Assembly: GCF_000738435.1 (NCBI RefSeq)
Contig: NZ_CP003984.1
Location: 1,302,001 to 1,366,000, forward strand
DNA: 64,000 nt
From: Planktomarina temperata RCA23
GTDB lineage: Bacteria > Pseudomonadota > Alphaproteobacteria > Rhodobacterales > Rhodobacteraceae
Reading direction: 5' to 3'
The notes under the pieces are model-generated. The model was not told the origin of the DNA, did not search any database, and saw nothing but the letters and a program-made list of their open reading frames with translations. A program made the position numbers and the translations under genes. Shown one piece after another: positions 8,106-16,866 of this stretch (within the stretch, counting starts at the first letter, position 1; each line of letters begins with the position of its first letter).

Positions 8106-9473
8106 TCAACTGCTCGGTGGAGCTTGGGCCTCGTCGTCGGCTTGCCGCGTAATAGAGTTCAAAGTTTCTAGGCCGTATACAAAGTCTGGATGCTGAGTTG
8201 GAGTTCCCAACAATATCCAGTCTTTCAAAAAGACCGGCTCAAAGAGCGCGGAAACAGCGATGCCCGCCGCACCTAAAAGGGCGGCGGAATTGCCCATTTG
8301 CGACCGCAGGATGCGCAGATCTCGGGTGACTAGCGGATGCGATGCGCCATAAACGGTTTCACGTATGCTTGCGAGCAAGATGTCATTCGTCTGAGCTATC
8401 GACCCGGCGAAGACGATAAGTTGTGGGTTTAGCATGTTAGCAAGGGTTGCCACGACGCCGCCAATGAGGCGACCGCTCTGCACGACGATTTCTGTACTCA
8501 CGGAATCGCCCATTTGTGCCGCCTGACAAACTTCAACCGCCGTTATATTTTTTTCACGTTCAAGCAATTCAGCCAGATAGGCGCTTTCCCCAGATTGTGC
8601 GGCCTTGATGCCCTTCGCCTTGATCATACTGGCACCAGCCATAGCATCCAGTGAACCAGTGGTGTCGTCAGATGTCACTGGCAATTGTCCAATTAAACCA
8701 ACGGCGCCAGCAGCACCGTGGTAAGGTTTACCGTTGCTGACCAGACCGGCACCAATTCGCTGGCCGACTTTGATAAATAGCATGGTTTGTTGACCTATCC
8801 CAGCACCGCCATTCAATTCCCCCATCGTCATCGTCTCAACGTTAGAGTGCATCCAGACGGGGACTTTAAACCGCTGCATTAGTGCCTCGACAAAACCGCT
8901 GTTGTCCCAATTAGGCAGGAAGTTAGGGGTTTCGAGCAGAAATGGGATGTTGGGATCGGTGAGAACCGGGCCAGGTACGGAAATTGAAATACCCCACAAA
9001 TTGGGAATTTTTGGTTGCCGCGTCATCAGCCAATTAATCAAGGTGCAGACACGGTCCGCAGTTAAGGTCTGATTCGCGATGTTGATTGCTTCGTGATGTT
9101 CCATAATGAGCTTGCCCTGCAGGTCGGCAAGTCCAACGCCGATGGCCGATTGGTCAAGTGTGACAACAACAAGTCGGGCGCGATCTTTAGTGAATTGGAC
9201 GAGGCGCGGCGCCCGGCCACCTGTCGCTACGCCCGTTTCACTTTCGCTAACCAAAACCAATTCCGAAAGAATCGCAAGTCTGTCGGCAATAATAGCCCGC
9301 CCATATTCGCTGACACGCTCTAGTTCATGGCGGGTTGTCGCTTCACTCAAACGCACATGGTTCAGTATAGCTACAAGGCTTGCTGTAGCCGCTTCGCTGT
9401 TACGCTGCCGTCCTTTGCCCCTTTGGCGTTTCGGCGCTGATTTGTCTGTGTTCACGAAATTTTGACTCTTCAT
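8106..9473 (-). CDS. ROK-family transcriptional regulator
   Basis: About 455 aa, the usual length for ROK repressors (HTH plus sugar-kinase-like domain). The N-terminal winged helix-turn-helix region covers about residues 25-85 (LVAILNHVRLSEATTRHELE). The ROK domain follows, with the sugar-binding/Walker-like stretch NGGAGIGQQTMLFIKVG and GAAGAVGLIG. The canonical ROK cysteine zinc-binding cluster (CxCGxxGC) is not seen, so zinc binding is doubtful. I start it at the ATG at 9473 (MKSQNFVNTD); an earlier ATG at 9515 is in frame. It diverges from the catabolic operon, with a perfect inverted repeat in the shared 168-bp intergenic region, and probably represses that operon until a sugar binds. 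Confidence 0.9.
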   Translation of the reverse strand: MKSQNFVNTDKSAPKRQRGKGRQRNSEAATASLVAILNHVRLSEATTRHELERVSEYGRAIIADRLAILSELVLVSESETGVATGGRAPRLVQFTKDRARLVVVTLDQSAIGVGLADLQGKLIMEHHEAINIANQTLTADRVCTLINWLMTRQPKIPNLWGISISVPGPVLTDPNIPFLLETPNFLPNWDNSGFVEALMQRFKVPVWMHSNVETMTMGELNGGAGIGQQTMLFIKVGQRIGAGLVSNGKPYHGAAGAVGLIGQLPVTSDDTTGSLDAMAGASMIKAKGIKAAQSGESAYLAELLEREKNITAVEVCQAAQMGDSVSTEIVVQSGRLIGGVVATLANMLNPQLIVFAGSIAQTNDILLASIRETVYGASHPLVTRDLRILRSQMGNSAALLGAAGIAVSALFEPVFLKDWILLGTPTQHPDFVYGLETLNSITRQADDEAQAPPSS

Positions 9474-9519
9474 ATGATAATTTACAACAATAGTTCCCGA
9501 GTATTTGCAAGGCAAGTCC

Positions 9520-9548
9520 TAACTTTTGCTGCTAAAATGCAAAAGTTA
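9520..9548. promoter_or_regulatory. Inverted repeat, candidate ROK operator
   Basis: Perfect 9-bp arms TAACTTTTG (9520-9528) and CAAAAGTTA (9540-9548) separated by 11 bp. It sits in the divergent intergenic region about 23 bp upstream of a good -35 box for the plus-strand operon and about 47 bp upstream of the ROK start. Binding by the ROK protein is inferred from position only. Confidence 0.5.
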
Positions 9549-9570
9549 TATTACTTATGCATAAATAGTG

Positions 9571-9599
9571 TTGACTAAAGTTTAAATTATACCTTATCA
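9571..9599 (+). promoter_or_regulatory. Sigma-70-type promoter of the sugar operon
   Basis: TTGACT at 9571-9576 and TTATCA at 9594-9599 with a 17-bp spacer, about 42 bp upstream of the first start codon. The first gene has the ribosome binding site GGGAGGACAAC just before the ATG at 9642. Confidence 0.5.
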
Positions 9600-9641
9600 G
9601 TTAAGTCGAACGGCTTTACTTGCCGAATTTGGGAGGACAAC

Positions 9642-10454
9642 ATGGGTGACTGGAAGCTTGCGTATCAAGCAAATTGTTGGGGTGATCTTGGCGGCAATGC
9701 AGAGGGGGTGACCTCGATCTCGCAGCTCAGCTATCGTACATTTGGTGACATGGATCGAGCGTGCGCGGAGATCGCTTCTGCGGGTTATAAAGGTGTTGAA
9801 TTGTTTGACGGCAACCTGCTCGACTATAGCGCCGCCGATTTTCGCACTGTGCTTGCCAACAACGGCTTATTTTTGGTTGCCACTTATTCTGGTGCCAACT
9901 TCATTTTTGACGACATACTGCCAGAGGAACTGGCGCGCATCACACGAGCCGCTGACCGTGCCGCAGAACTAGATGCCCCGCATTTGGTAGTTGGGGGTGG
10001 CGCTAAGCGTTTTGATGGTATTCGCGATACGGACTATGATAAATTGGGGGCGGCACTTGATCGGGTTAAGTCATTGGCTGAGGATCGTAATCTTACTGCG
10101 CATTTCCATCCACATCTGTCGACAATCGTCGAGGGCCCCGAAGAGGTGCGCCGTATCTTCCGTCTGACTTCAATAGACTTTTGTCCGGACACAGCACACT
10201 TGGCTGCTGCTGGTGGCGATCCAGCGCAGCTGATCCGCGAATTTGCTGATCGTATTTCCTATGTCCACCTAAAGGGTTTCCAAAAAGAGCCCTTTGCATT
10301 CACACCACTCGATCGTGGTGATGTGCCTACCGACGAAATTATTGCAGCTATGCGCGAAACGAATTTCGCGGGCTGGGTCTGCACTGAACTTGATGCTTGG
10401 GACGATCCCGCTGATGGGGCGCGTTCCAGCATGGACTATTTAAACCAAGCCTAA
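9642..10454 (+). CDS. Sugar phosphate isomerase/epimerase-like TIM-barrel protein
   Basis: 270-aa xylose-isomerase-like (AP endonuclease 2 fold) TIM barrel. Family features seen: an early YKGVELFDGN strand/loop, LVVGGGAKRF, the metal-ligand region HFHPHLSTIVE at about residues 154-164, FCPDTAHLAAAGGD at about 181-194 and ISYVHLKGFQKE at about 205-216. His, Asp and Glu at these places usually bind a divalent metal. First gene of the operon, after a GGGAGG ribosome binding site. I infer isomerisation or epimerisation of a sugar or its keto derivative made by the Gfo/Idh/MocA enzymes encoded downstream. Confidence 0.87.
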   Translation: MGDWKLAYQANCWGDLGGNAEGVTSISQLSYRTFGDMDRACAEIASAGYKGVELFDGNLLDYSAADFRTVLANNGLFLVATYSGANFIFDDILPEELARITRAADRAAELDAPHLVVGGGAKRFDGIRDTDYDKLGAALDRVKSLAEDRNLTAHFHPHLSTIVEGPEEVRRIFRLTSIDFCPDTAHLAAAGGDPAQLIREFADRISYVHLKGFQKEPFAFTPLDRGDVPTDEIIAAMRETNFAGWVCTELDAWDDPADGARSSMDYLNQA

Positions 10455-10503
10455 CTTGCTGGCATCAACCGGGGTACGCCCCAATCTTCTGGGAGGAAGA
10501 ACT

Positions 10504-11622
10504 ATGATTATGAAACGAAATATTTTGGGAATCGCCGCTGCGCTGGGGCTGGCAGTGTCCACTGCACCTGCTGTAGCTGATCCGTCCGCCGCATTGGCGG
10601 CATTACAGGAAACAGTCCTGTCCAAAGGCCCCAGCGGAGAAAATCCAAGCCCTGCAGCAGACCTCATGCTCAGCCAAACGGAAATTGATCAGATCAAGGC
10701 GATGAATGCGACCGCAGCCATTGTGATGCACTATGGTGGTAATGACTGGTCGAGCGCGCAGATCGAAGGCCTCAAGTTCCAATTTGGGGAAATGGGTATC
10801 AAGGTTATTGCCGTTACAGATGCTGGTTTCAAACCTGAAAAGCAAGTGGCAGATATTGAAACAATAATGATGATGGAGCCTGACATCATGGTTTCCGTTC
10901 CAACAGACCCATCGGCAACAGCTGCCGCCTATAAGGCTGTGGCTGCGGCTGGTGTTCAAATTGTATTCATGGAAAACACCCCTCCGGGTATGACGGCAGG
11001 CGTGGACTACGTTTCAGTGGTTTCGGCTGACAACTATGGCAACGGCGTTGCTTCAGCTCACCTTATGGCGCAGGCATTAGGTGACGAGGGTGGTCAGATA
11101 GGTCTCGTTTTTCATGCGGCCGATTTTTTTGTGACACGGCAACGCTATGATGCGTTCAAAGCAACGATCAATGAGAATTACCCAAACATCGAGATTGTAG
11201 CAGAGCAAGGCATCGGCGGACCGGATTTCTCGGGCGACGCAGATAAAGCAGCTTCTGCAATGCTGGTGTCGCATGCCGACCTCGATGGTATTTGGGCTGT
11301 TTGGGATGTTCCGGCTGAAGGTGTCATCTCGGCAGCTCGCGTTGCCGGCCGGGACGACCTGGTAATCACAACCATTGACCTCGGCGAAAACGTTGCGATC
11401 AATATGGCGCAGGGTGGCTTTATCAAGGGTTTGGGCGCACAGCGGCCTTTCGACCAAGGTGTTGCTGAAGCGATGCTTGCGGGCTATGGCTTGTTGGGCA
11501 AAGAAGCCCCTGCATTCGTCGCGGTTCCTGCTCTTCCAGTAACCAAAGACAACCTGCTCGAAGCCTGGGAGACAGTATACCGCTCCGAAGCGACGAAAAA
11601 TATTCAAAATAGTATGAACTGA
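10504..11622 (+). CDS. Sugar ABC transporter, periplasmic substrate-binding protein (CUT2 type)
   Basis: Captures the sugar in the periplasm for the ATPase and permease encoded downstream; 372 aa. A signal peptide is plain: MIMKRN, a hydrophobic stretch of about 16 residues and a cleavage site after PAVA before DPS. The start is the ATG at 10504, preceded by GGGAGGAAG; the frame stays open upstream to 10456 but without a ribosome binding site. A ribose-binding-type two-lobe fold is indicated by IMVSVPTDPSATAAAYKAV, VSADNYGNG and TTIDLGENVA. It has a signal-less paralogue at the other end of the locus (7085-8095). Confidence 0.92.
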   Translation: MIMKRNILGIAAALGLAVSTAPAVADPSAALAALQETVLSKGPSGENPSPAADLMLSQTEIDQIKAMNATAAIVMHYGGNDWSSAQIEGLKFQFGEMGIKVIAVTDAGFKPEKQVADIETIMMMEPDIMVSVPTDPSATAAAYKAVAAAGVQIVFMENTPPGMTAGVDYVSVVSADNYGNGVASAHLMAQALGDEGGQIGLVFHAADFFVTRQRYDAFKATINENYPNIEIVAEQGIGGPDFSGDADKAASAMLVSHADLDGIWAVWDVPAEGVISAARVAGRDDLVITTIDLGENVAINMAQGGFIKGLGAQRPFDQGVAEAMLAGYGLLGKEAPAFVAVPALPVTKDNLLEAWETVYRSEATKNIQNSMN

Positions 11623-11693
11623 CTTTGCAAAGGTCCTGTGGCAGTTCTCGCGCCGCAGGACCACTTTACACATTTTATTTACGGAGCATATCG

Positions 11694-12857
11694 ATGACTA
11701 AAACACTAAACGTTGCACTAATTGGTGGCGGCTTCATGGGTAAGGCACATGCCTTGGCATATGCAGCGATGCCAATGTTTTTTTGGCCTGCCCCGGCAAT
11801 ACCCCACCGGAAGGTGGTGGTCGATTTAACCGAAGAGGCCGCTCAAGAGGCGCGTGACCGTTTCGGTTTTGAAGAAGCATCAAGTGACTGGAAAGCGATT
11901 GTCAACCGCCCCGACATCGACATTGTCGATATTTGCACTCCAAACAATTCTCACGCTGAAATCGCAATTGAAGCCTTGAAAGCTGGTAAACATGTAATTT
12001 GCGAGAAGCCACTTGCCGGGACACTTGCGGAATCTGTCGCAATGGCGAAGGCCGCCCGTGCGTCCAACGCTACAACGATGGTCGCCTTTAACTATCGCCG
12101 TACACCCGCTGTCGCTCTCGCCAAGAAATTCATTGATGAAGGTAAAATCGGCGACATAACCAACTTTCGTGGCACTTATTTGCAAGACTGGTCCGCAGAT
12201 CCAAATGGGCCGTTATCCTGGCGCTTTCAAAAGAAGATAGCAGGGTCAGGCGCAATCGGCGATATTGGCACCCATGTAGTTGATATGGCACACTATCTTG
12301 TGGGTCCCATAGACACCGTGCAAGCGATTACTTCGACCTACGTAAAAACCCGCCCGATGCAACAAGGCGGTGTCGACAAACTGGGGGCATCCGACAAATC
12401 TGCCGACGCTGAACGCGCCGAAGTTGATGTTGATGATGAAGTCATGTCGATGGTGCGCTTTAAATCTGGCGCTGTTGGCAGTATCGAGGCCAGCCGCAAC
12501 GCATGGGGTCGCAATAACTTCATCACGCTGGAAATCCACGGGACGAAAGGCTCGATTCTGTTCAACTACGAACGCCGGGACGAATTACAGGTTATGTTCG
12601 CCGATGATCCGGTTAATTCACGTGGCTTCCGTACTATCTACACAGGCCCTGCCCATCCCTATGGTGAAGGCCTTTGGCCGATCCCAGCACTGGGCATAGG
12701 TTACGGTGAGACCAAGATCATCGAGTGTTATGATTTCTGCAAAGCGATCATGAATGGTTCTCAGCCCTCGCCAAATTTTGAAGAGGCACTTTTAATTGAA
12801 AAGGTTGCCGATGCCCTCATCCGATCGGGTGAAACAAGCGCTTGGGAGAAGGTATAA
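11694..12857 (+). CDS. Gfo/Idh/MocA-family NAD(P)-dependent oxidoreductase
   Basis: 387-aa sugar dehydrogenase. The Rossmann motif VALIGGGFMGKAHA is at residues 7-20, the conserved EKPLAGT at about 106-112 carries the catalytic lysine, and GDIGTHVVDMAHYLVG near 190 has the family GxHxxD-type motif. The C-terminal a/b dehydrogenase domain follows. Start ATG at 11694 has TACGGAG upstream; the upstream in-frame extension to 11625 overlaps non-coding sequence. It ends in TAATG, sharing one base with the ATPase start. Likely oxidises a sugar hydroxyl to a ketone; the position cannot be told from sequence. Confidence 0.92.
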   Translation: MTKTLNVALIGGGFMGKAHALAYAAMPMFFWPAPAIPHRKVVVDLTEEAAQEARDRFGFEEASSDWKAIVNRPDIDIVDICTPNNSHAEIAIEALKAGKHVICEKPLAGTLAESVAMAKAARASNATTMVAFNYRRTPAVALAKKFIDEGKIGDITNFRGTYLQDWSADPNGPLSWRFQKKIAGSGAIGDIGTHVVDMAHYLVGPIDTVQAITSTYVKTRPMQQGGVDKLGASDKSADAERAEVDVDDEVMSMVRFKSGAVGSIEASRNAWGRNNFITLEIHGTKGSILFNYERRDELQVMFADDPVNSRGFRTIYTGPAHPYGEGLWPIPALGIGYGETKIIECYDFCKAIMNGSQPSPNFEEALLIEKVADALIRSGETSAWEKV

Positions 12858-14431
12858 TGTCAACCGTTGCCGTCCGCATGGCCGGCATTTCAAAAAACTT
12901 TGGCGGTGTTAAAGCCCTGAAAAATGTTAACTTTGAAGTTTTGGCAGGAGAAGTCCACGCACTTTTGGGCGGCAACGGTGCCGGAAAATCAACGATCCTG
13001 AAGGTTCTGAACGGCGTGCATGTACCGTCGGCCGGCACAATTGAAGTATTGGGTGTACCACTCACCATTCATACACCCGAAGCCTCTCGCGCTGCAGGGA
13101 TTGCAATGAATTATCAAGAAATGAGCTTGATCCCGACGCTAACTGTGGCTCAAAACGTTTTTTTGACGCGCGAGACGAAGTCAGGCGGTCTAATCGACGA
13201 TAAAAAGGCAGAGCGCAAAGCCGCCAAACTCTTTGCAATGCTTGGTGTAGACGTTGATCCGCGCGCAATTGTTGGTGATCTTGGTGCAGGGCAAAAACAA
13301 CTGACTGAAATCGTCAAGGCTATTTCCCAAAACGCACGCATTCTAGTGCTTGATGAACCATCCACTGCTTTGGCGATATCTGATGTAGATAGGCTGTTCA
13401 CCTTCCTGCGCAAACTGAAGAAGCAAGGTGTTGCGGTCATATATGTAAGTCATCGAATGGACGAAATTGCCCGCATCGCTGACCGTGCTACGATCTTGCG
13501 TGACGGTAAGCATGTTATTACAGCTGCTATCGGCGACCTACCAATCGATACGATGATCGAACATATCGTTGGAAAACGGTCCCTTGGCCTTGCTGATATA
13601 GAACGGAGCGATGCTGTTCGCGGTGATATAGCTCTGGAGCTGCGCAACGTGTCGGGTCGTAATAAACCCGATAATATCTCGCTCACGATTTACAAAGGTG
13701 AGGTCGTCGGGTTGGCTGGCCTCCTTGGCTCGGGCCGCACATCTCTCGCAAAACTTGTCGCAGGGATTGAACCAGTGGTTTCTGGTGAAATTCGCATCAA
13801 CGACCGCCCTGTTAGTTTCCGTCGTCCCGGTGACGCAATCACAGCGGGTGTGGCACTTGTGCCTGAAGCTCGAGCGACGCAAGGTATCATCGCAGCTCAT
13901 TCAGTTTCCGACAACCTAACACTTGCTGCGCTGGATGGTCTTTCAAAGGCAGGCTTTGTCATTGCAGCTAAGGCGCACGCAGCGACAAACGCCCAAATCG
14001 AGCGGCTTTCGATCAAAACAGCAAGCTGCGATCATTCTGTTAGCACGCTTTCGGGCGGCAATCAGCAAAAGGTCGTCATTGGCAAATGGTTGGCCGTTGA
14101 CCCGGACGTGTTGGTGCTTGACGAGCCAACAGCAGGCATCGACATCGGATCAAAATCCGAAATTATCAGACTAGTGCGTGAGCTGGCCGCGAACGGCAAA
14201 GCAATTCTAATGATTTCCTCGGAGTTATCGGAGCTTTTGACTGCCTGCGATCGGATTGTCGTAATGGCTGACGGACGCGTCTATGAGGATTTTTCACGCG
14301 CCGCGCTGGATGATCCAGCTGAGGCAAATACCGACATCACACACCGCTTGCAAGCCGCTGAACAGCGGTTGCAAATTTCTATTCAAGAAGCCCTCGCTGC
14401 AGGGCAGGAGATTTCCCATGCCCAACAGTGA
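12857..14431 (+). CDS. Sugar ABC transporter ATP-binding protein, two ATPase domains (RbsA/XylG-like)
   Basis: Energises CUT2-type sugar uptake; 524 aa. First domain: Walker A GGNGAGKST at about residues 36-44, LGAGQKQL in the signature position and Walker B ILVLDEPSTAL near 165. Second domain: degenerate Walker A GLLGSGRTSL near 287, signature LSGGNQQK near 395 and Walker B VLVLDEPTAGID near 418. The degenerate second P-loop is normal in this family. It overlaps the previous gene by 1 bp and the permease by 14 bp. Confidence 0.95.
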   Translation: MSTVAVRMAGISKNFGGVKALKNVNFEVLAGEVHALLGGNGAGKSTILKVLNGVHVPSAGTIEVLGVPLTIHTPEASRAAGIAMNYQEMSLIPTLTVAQNVFLTRETKSGGLIDDKKAERKAAKLFAMLGVDVDPRAIVGDLGAGQKQLTEIVKAISQNARILVLDEPSTALAISDVDRLFTFLRKLKKQGVAVIYVSHRMDEIARIADRATILRDGKHVITAAIGDLPIDTMIEHIVGKRSLGLADIERSDAVRGDIALELRNVSGRNKPDNISLTIYKGEVVGLAGLLGSGRTSLAKLVAGIEPVVSGEIRINDRPVSFRRPGDAITAGVALVPEARATQGIIAAHSVSDNLTLAALDGLSKAGFVIAAKAHAATNAQIERLSIKTASCDHSVSTLSGGNQQKVVIGKWLAVDPDVLVLDEPTAGIDIGSKSEIIRLVRELAANGKAILMISSELSELLTACDRIVVMADGRVYEDFSRAALDDPAEANTDITHRLQAAEQRLQISIQEALAAGQEISHAQQ

Positions 14432-15386
14432 CACAACCCACGCCGCTGGCTTGGTCGGCGCCTTTCTACAAAATTGGCGGCAAAATATCATCTATATCGG
14501 TTTTATTGCGATCTTTGTGGTCTTTGCGCTTACGCTGAATGACAGGGGGTTTCTGAACCCAAACAATCTGCTCAACATTGTCCGCCAGACAGCGATGATC
14601 GCCGTGATGGCTATAGCAATGACTTTCGTGTTGTCTGCAGGTGAAATTGATCTGTCTGTTGGTGCTGTCGCGGGCCTCTCCAGTGTCACTGTTGCCATGG
14701 TGATTTCTGTTGCTGGGCCATTTGCGGGGATTCTTGCAGGTCTGGCAACAGGCATTGCCATCGGCACCTTTAACGGCTGGCTAACTACAAAAATTGGTAT
14801 CCCTTCGTTTTTAACGACACTCGCAATGATGGGTATTGCAAAAGGAATTGCGATGTGGGTTTCGGGCACATCCGCAGTTCCGATCTTGTCACAAAGCTAT
14901 GCCTGGTGGTTTGGCGGTGGCTCCATCGGGCCCATTCCGGTATTGCTTTTTTGGATTTTGATTTTTAGTGCAATCGGTCATGTAGTCTTACGCCGTACTG
15001 GTTTTGGTCGCAGGGTGCTCGCAACAGGTGGTGGCGAGCAAGCCGCTGGCTATTCCGGCATCAACACCGCCAAGATCAAGTTTCGGGTTCTGGTCATTTC
15101 ATCTACTGCTGCGGCTTTGGCTGGGATGTTTTATGCGGGCCGACTGCAATCGGGCCGATTTCAGCTAGGCGAAGGAGACGAGCTATCAGTTATCGCCGCG
15201 GCTGTGCTGGGCGGAACCTCGCTTTTTGGTGGTAAAGGAACCGTTATAGGCACCATCGTTGGCGCGCTCATGATTGGCCTTATTAACAATGGATTAATTC
15301 TGATGGGGCTGGAGTTTAGTCAACAACTGATCGCACGCGGTGGTATCATTATTCTTGCTGTTGCGCTTAGCCAGAAAAGAGCGTGA
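14418..15386 (+). CDS. Sugar ABC transporter permease (CUT2 type)
   Basis: Inner-membrane channel, 322 aa, with about eight to ten hydrophobic segments, the usual layout of RbsC-type permeases. Motifs: SAGEIDLSVGAVAGLSS near residue 75 and AAVLGGTSLFGGKGTVIG near 270, both characteristic. Start at the ATG at 14418 with AGGGCAGGAG upstream, inside the last codons of the ATPase gene. Only one permease gene is present, as expected when the channel is a homodimer. Confidence 0.94.
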   Translation: MPNSDTTHAAGLVGAFLQNWRQNIIYIGFIAIFVVFALTLNDRGFLNPNNLLNIVRQTAMIAVMAIAMTFVLSAGEIDLSVGAVAGLSSVTVAMVISVAGPFAGILAGLATGIAIGTFNGWLTTKIGIPSFLTTLAMMGIAKGIAMWVSGTSAVPILSQSYAWWFGGGSIGPIPVLLFWILIFSAIGHVVLRRTGFGRRVLATGGGEQAAGYSGINTAKIKFRVLVISSTAAALAGMFYAGRLQSGRFQLGEGDELSVIAAAVLGGTSLFGGKGTVIGTIVGALMIGLINNGLILMGLEFSQQLIARGGIIILAVALSQKRA

Positions 15387-15691
15387 AAATGAAAAATGTT
15401 ACCATCATAGGTACTGTAACTGCAAAGCCGGAAACACGCGAGGAACTGTATGCGCTTTTGTCTGCGCAGGTTGAGCCAACTCGTAAGGAAAATGGTTGCA
15501 TCAACTATGATTTCCATGTCGATGCAGAAGACACGTGCGTCTTTGTTTTCTATGAAAACTGGAGATCTCAAGAAGATCTGGACGCCCATTTGAGAATGTC
15601 GCATCTTGAGCCGTTGTTTTTGCAGGTTCACAGGCTTTTGGCATGTCCGGTAAATATTCGTTACCTTGCAATGCTTAGCAAGATGGCGTGA
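15383..15691 (+). CDS. Small ABM-domain protein (YgiN-like putative monooxygenase)
   Basis: About 100-aa antibiotic biosynthesis monooxygenase (ABM) fold. Seen: KPETREELYALLSAQVEPTRKE at the start and YDFHVDAEDTCVFVFYENW in the middle, then DLDAHLRMSHLEPLF, the conserved HxxxxHxxxF region. The start is either the GTG at 15383 overlapping the permease stop or the ATG at 15389. Such proteins often sit in sugar and aromatic operons without a proven role; here it is translationally coupled to the permease. Confidence 0.85.
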   Translation: MKMKNVTIIGTVTAKPETREELYALLSAQVEPTRKENGCINYDFHVDAEDTCVFVFYENWRSQEDLDAHLRMSHLEPLFLQVHRLLACPVNIRYLAMLSKMA

Positions 15692-15804
15692 TGGAGGCGC
15701 AAATCACACCAACATTTAGAACTCTTTAATAAGTTGAAATTAGGACCTTTCTGATTCAATCAAAATGAAAACGCTTTGATGTAAAAACACTCGATGGAGA
15801 AGAC

Positions 15805-16863
15805 ATGAAAACAATCAAGGGCCCAGCTTTATTTTTAGCGCAATTTGTTGGTGATAAGTCGCCTTTCAATTCATGGCAATCGATCACTAAATGGGCCGCT
15901 GAGTGTGGCTATATAGGCGTTCAAGTTCCAAGTTGGGACAAACGTCTTATTGACTTAGACCTCGCCGCAGAAAGCAAAAATTATTGTGACGAATTCAAGG
16001 GGCAGGCTGCGATGAATGGTATTGTCGTGACGGAATTGTCTAGCCACTTGCAAGGTCAGCTCGTTGCGGTGCATCCGGCTTATGACACTGCATTCGACGG
16101 ATTCTGTCCTGAGCACTTTCGGGGGAGACCTGCTGCTCGACAGGAATGGGCAGTTGATCAAGTCAAGAAAGCGATCACAGCTTCGCGAAACATGGGAATT
16201 TCTGAACATGCGACGTTTTCTGGAGCACTTGCATGGCCATATTTATACCCTTGGCCGCAACGACCCACTGGCCTAGTTGAAACAGCCTTTGACGAACTAG
16301 CTCACCGCTGGATGCCCATTCTCGATCACGCGGAAACCAATGGTGTCGACATTTGCTATGAAATACATCCGGGTGAAGATTTACACGACGGCGATACTTT
16401 TGAAATGTTTCTGGAGCGTGTTGACAACCACGCTCGTTGCAACATGCTATATGATCCCAGCCATTACCTTCTGCAGCAATTAGATTATCTGGACAACATC
16501 GACATATATGCCGAGCGTATAAAAATGTTTCATGTCAAAGACGCAGAATTCAATCCAACTGGCAGAAAAGGAATATATGGTGGATTTCAAGCTTGGGCAG
16601 ACCGTGCGGGCCGCTTCCGCAGTCTTGGCGATGGCCAAATAGACTTCGGAGCAATTTTTTCGAAGATGGCAACCAATAATTTCGATGGTTGGGCGGTTGT
16701 CGAGTGGGAGTGCGCGATTAAGCATCCAGAAGATGGTGCCAAGGAAGGCGCTCAGTTTGTGAAAGACCAAATCATTCGTGTGACACCTCACGCATTCGAT
16801 GATTTTGCAGGGGTCGAATACAACGAAGCTGAGAACCGCAAAATGCTTGGATTGGAAAGTTGA
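15805..16863 (+). CDS. Second sugar isomerase/epimerase-like TIM-barrel protein
   Basis: 352-aa xylose-isomerase-like TIM barrel, larger than the first one. Metal and substrate-binding regions: VTELSSHLQGQLVAVHPAYD near residue 75, ICYEIHPGEDLHDGD near 185, MLYDPSHYLLQQLDYLD near 213 and MFHVKDAEFNPTG near 238, then VVEWECAIKHPEDG near 294. Preceded by ATGGAGAAGAC. It is followed 3 bp later by a second Gfo/Idh/MocA gene, so the two probably catalyse consecutive steps. Isomerases of this size are often found next to such dehydrogenases in keto-glycoside pathways; that assignment is inference. Confidence 0.88.
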   Translation: MKTIKGPALFLAQFVGDKSPFNSWQSITKWAAECGYIGVQVPSWDKRLIDLDLAAESKNYCDEFKGQAAMNGIVVTELSSHLQGQLVAVHPAYDTAFDGFCPEHFRGRPAARQEWAVDQVKKAITASRNMGISEHATFSGALAWPYLYPWPQRPTGLVETAFDELAHRWMPILDHAETNGVDICYEIHPGEDLHDGDTFEMFLERVDNHARCNMLYDPSHYLLQQLDYLDNIDIYAERIKMFHVKDAEFNPTGRKGIYGGFQAWADRAGRFRSLGDGQIDFGAIFSKMATNNFDGWAVVEWECAIKHPEDGAKEGAQFVKDQIIRVTPHAFDDFAGVEYNEAENRKMLGLES

Positions 16864-16866
16864 ACT

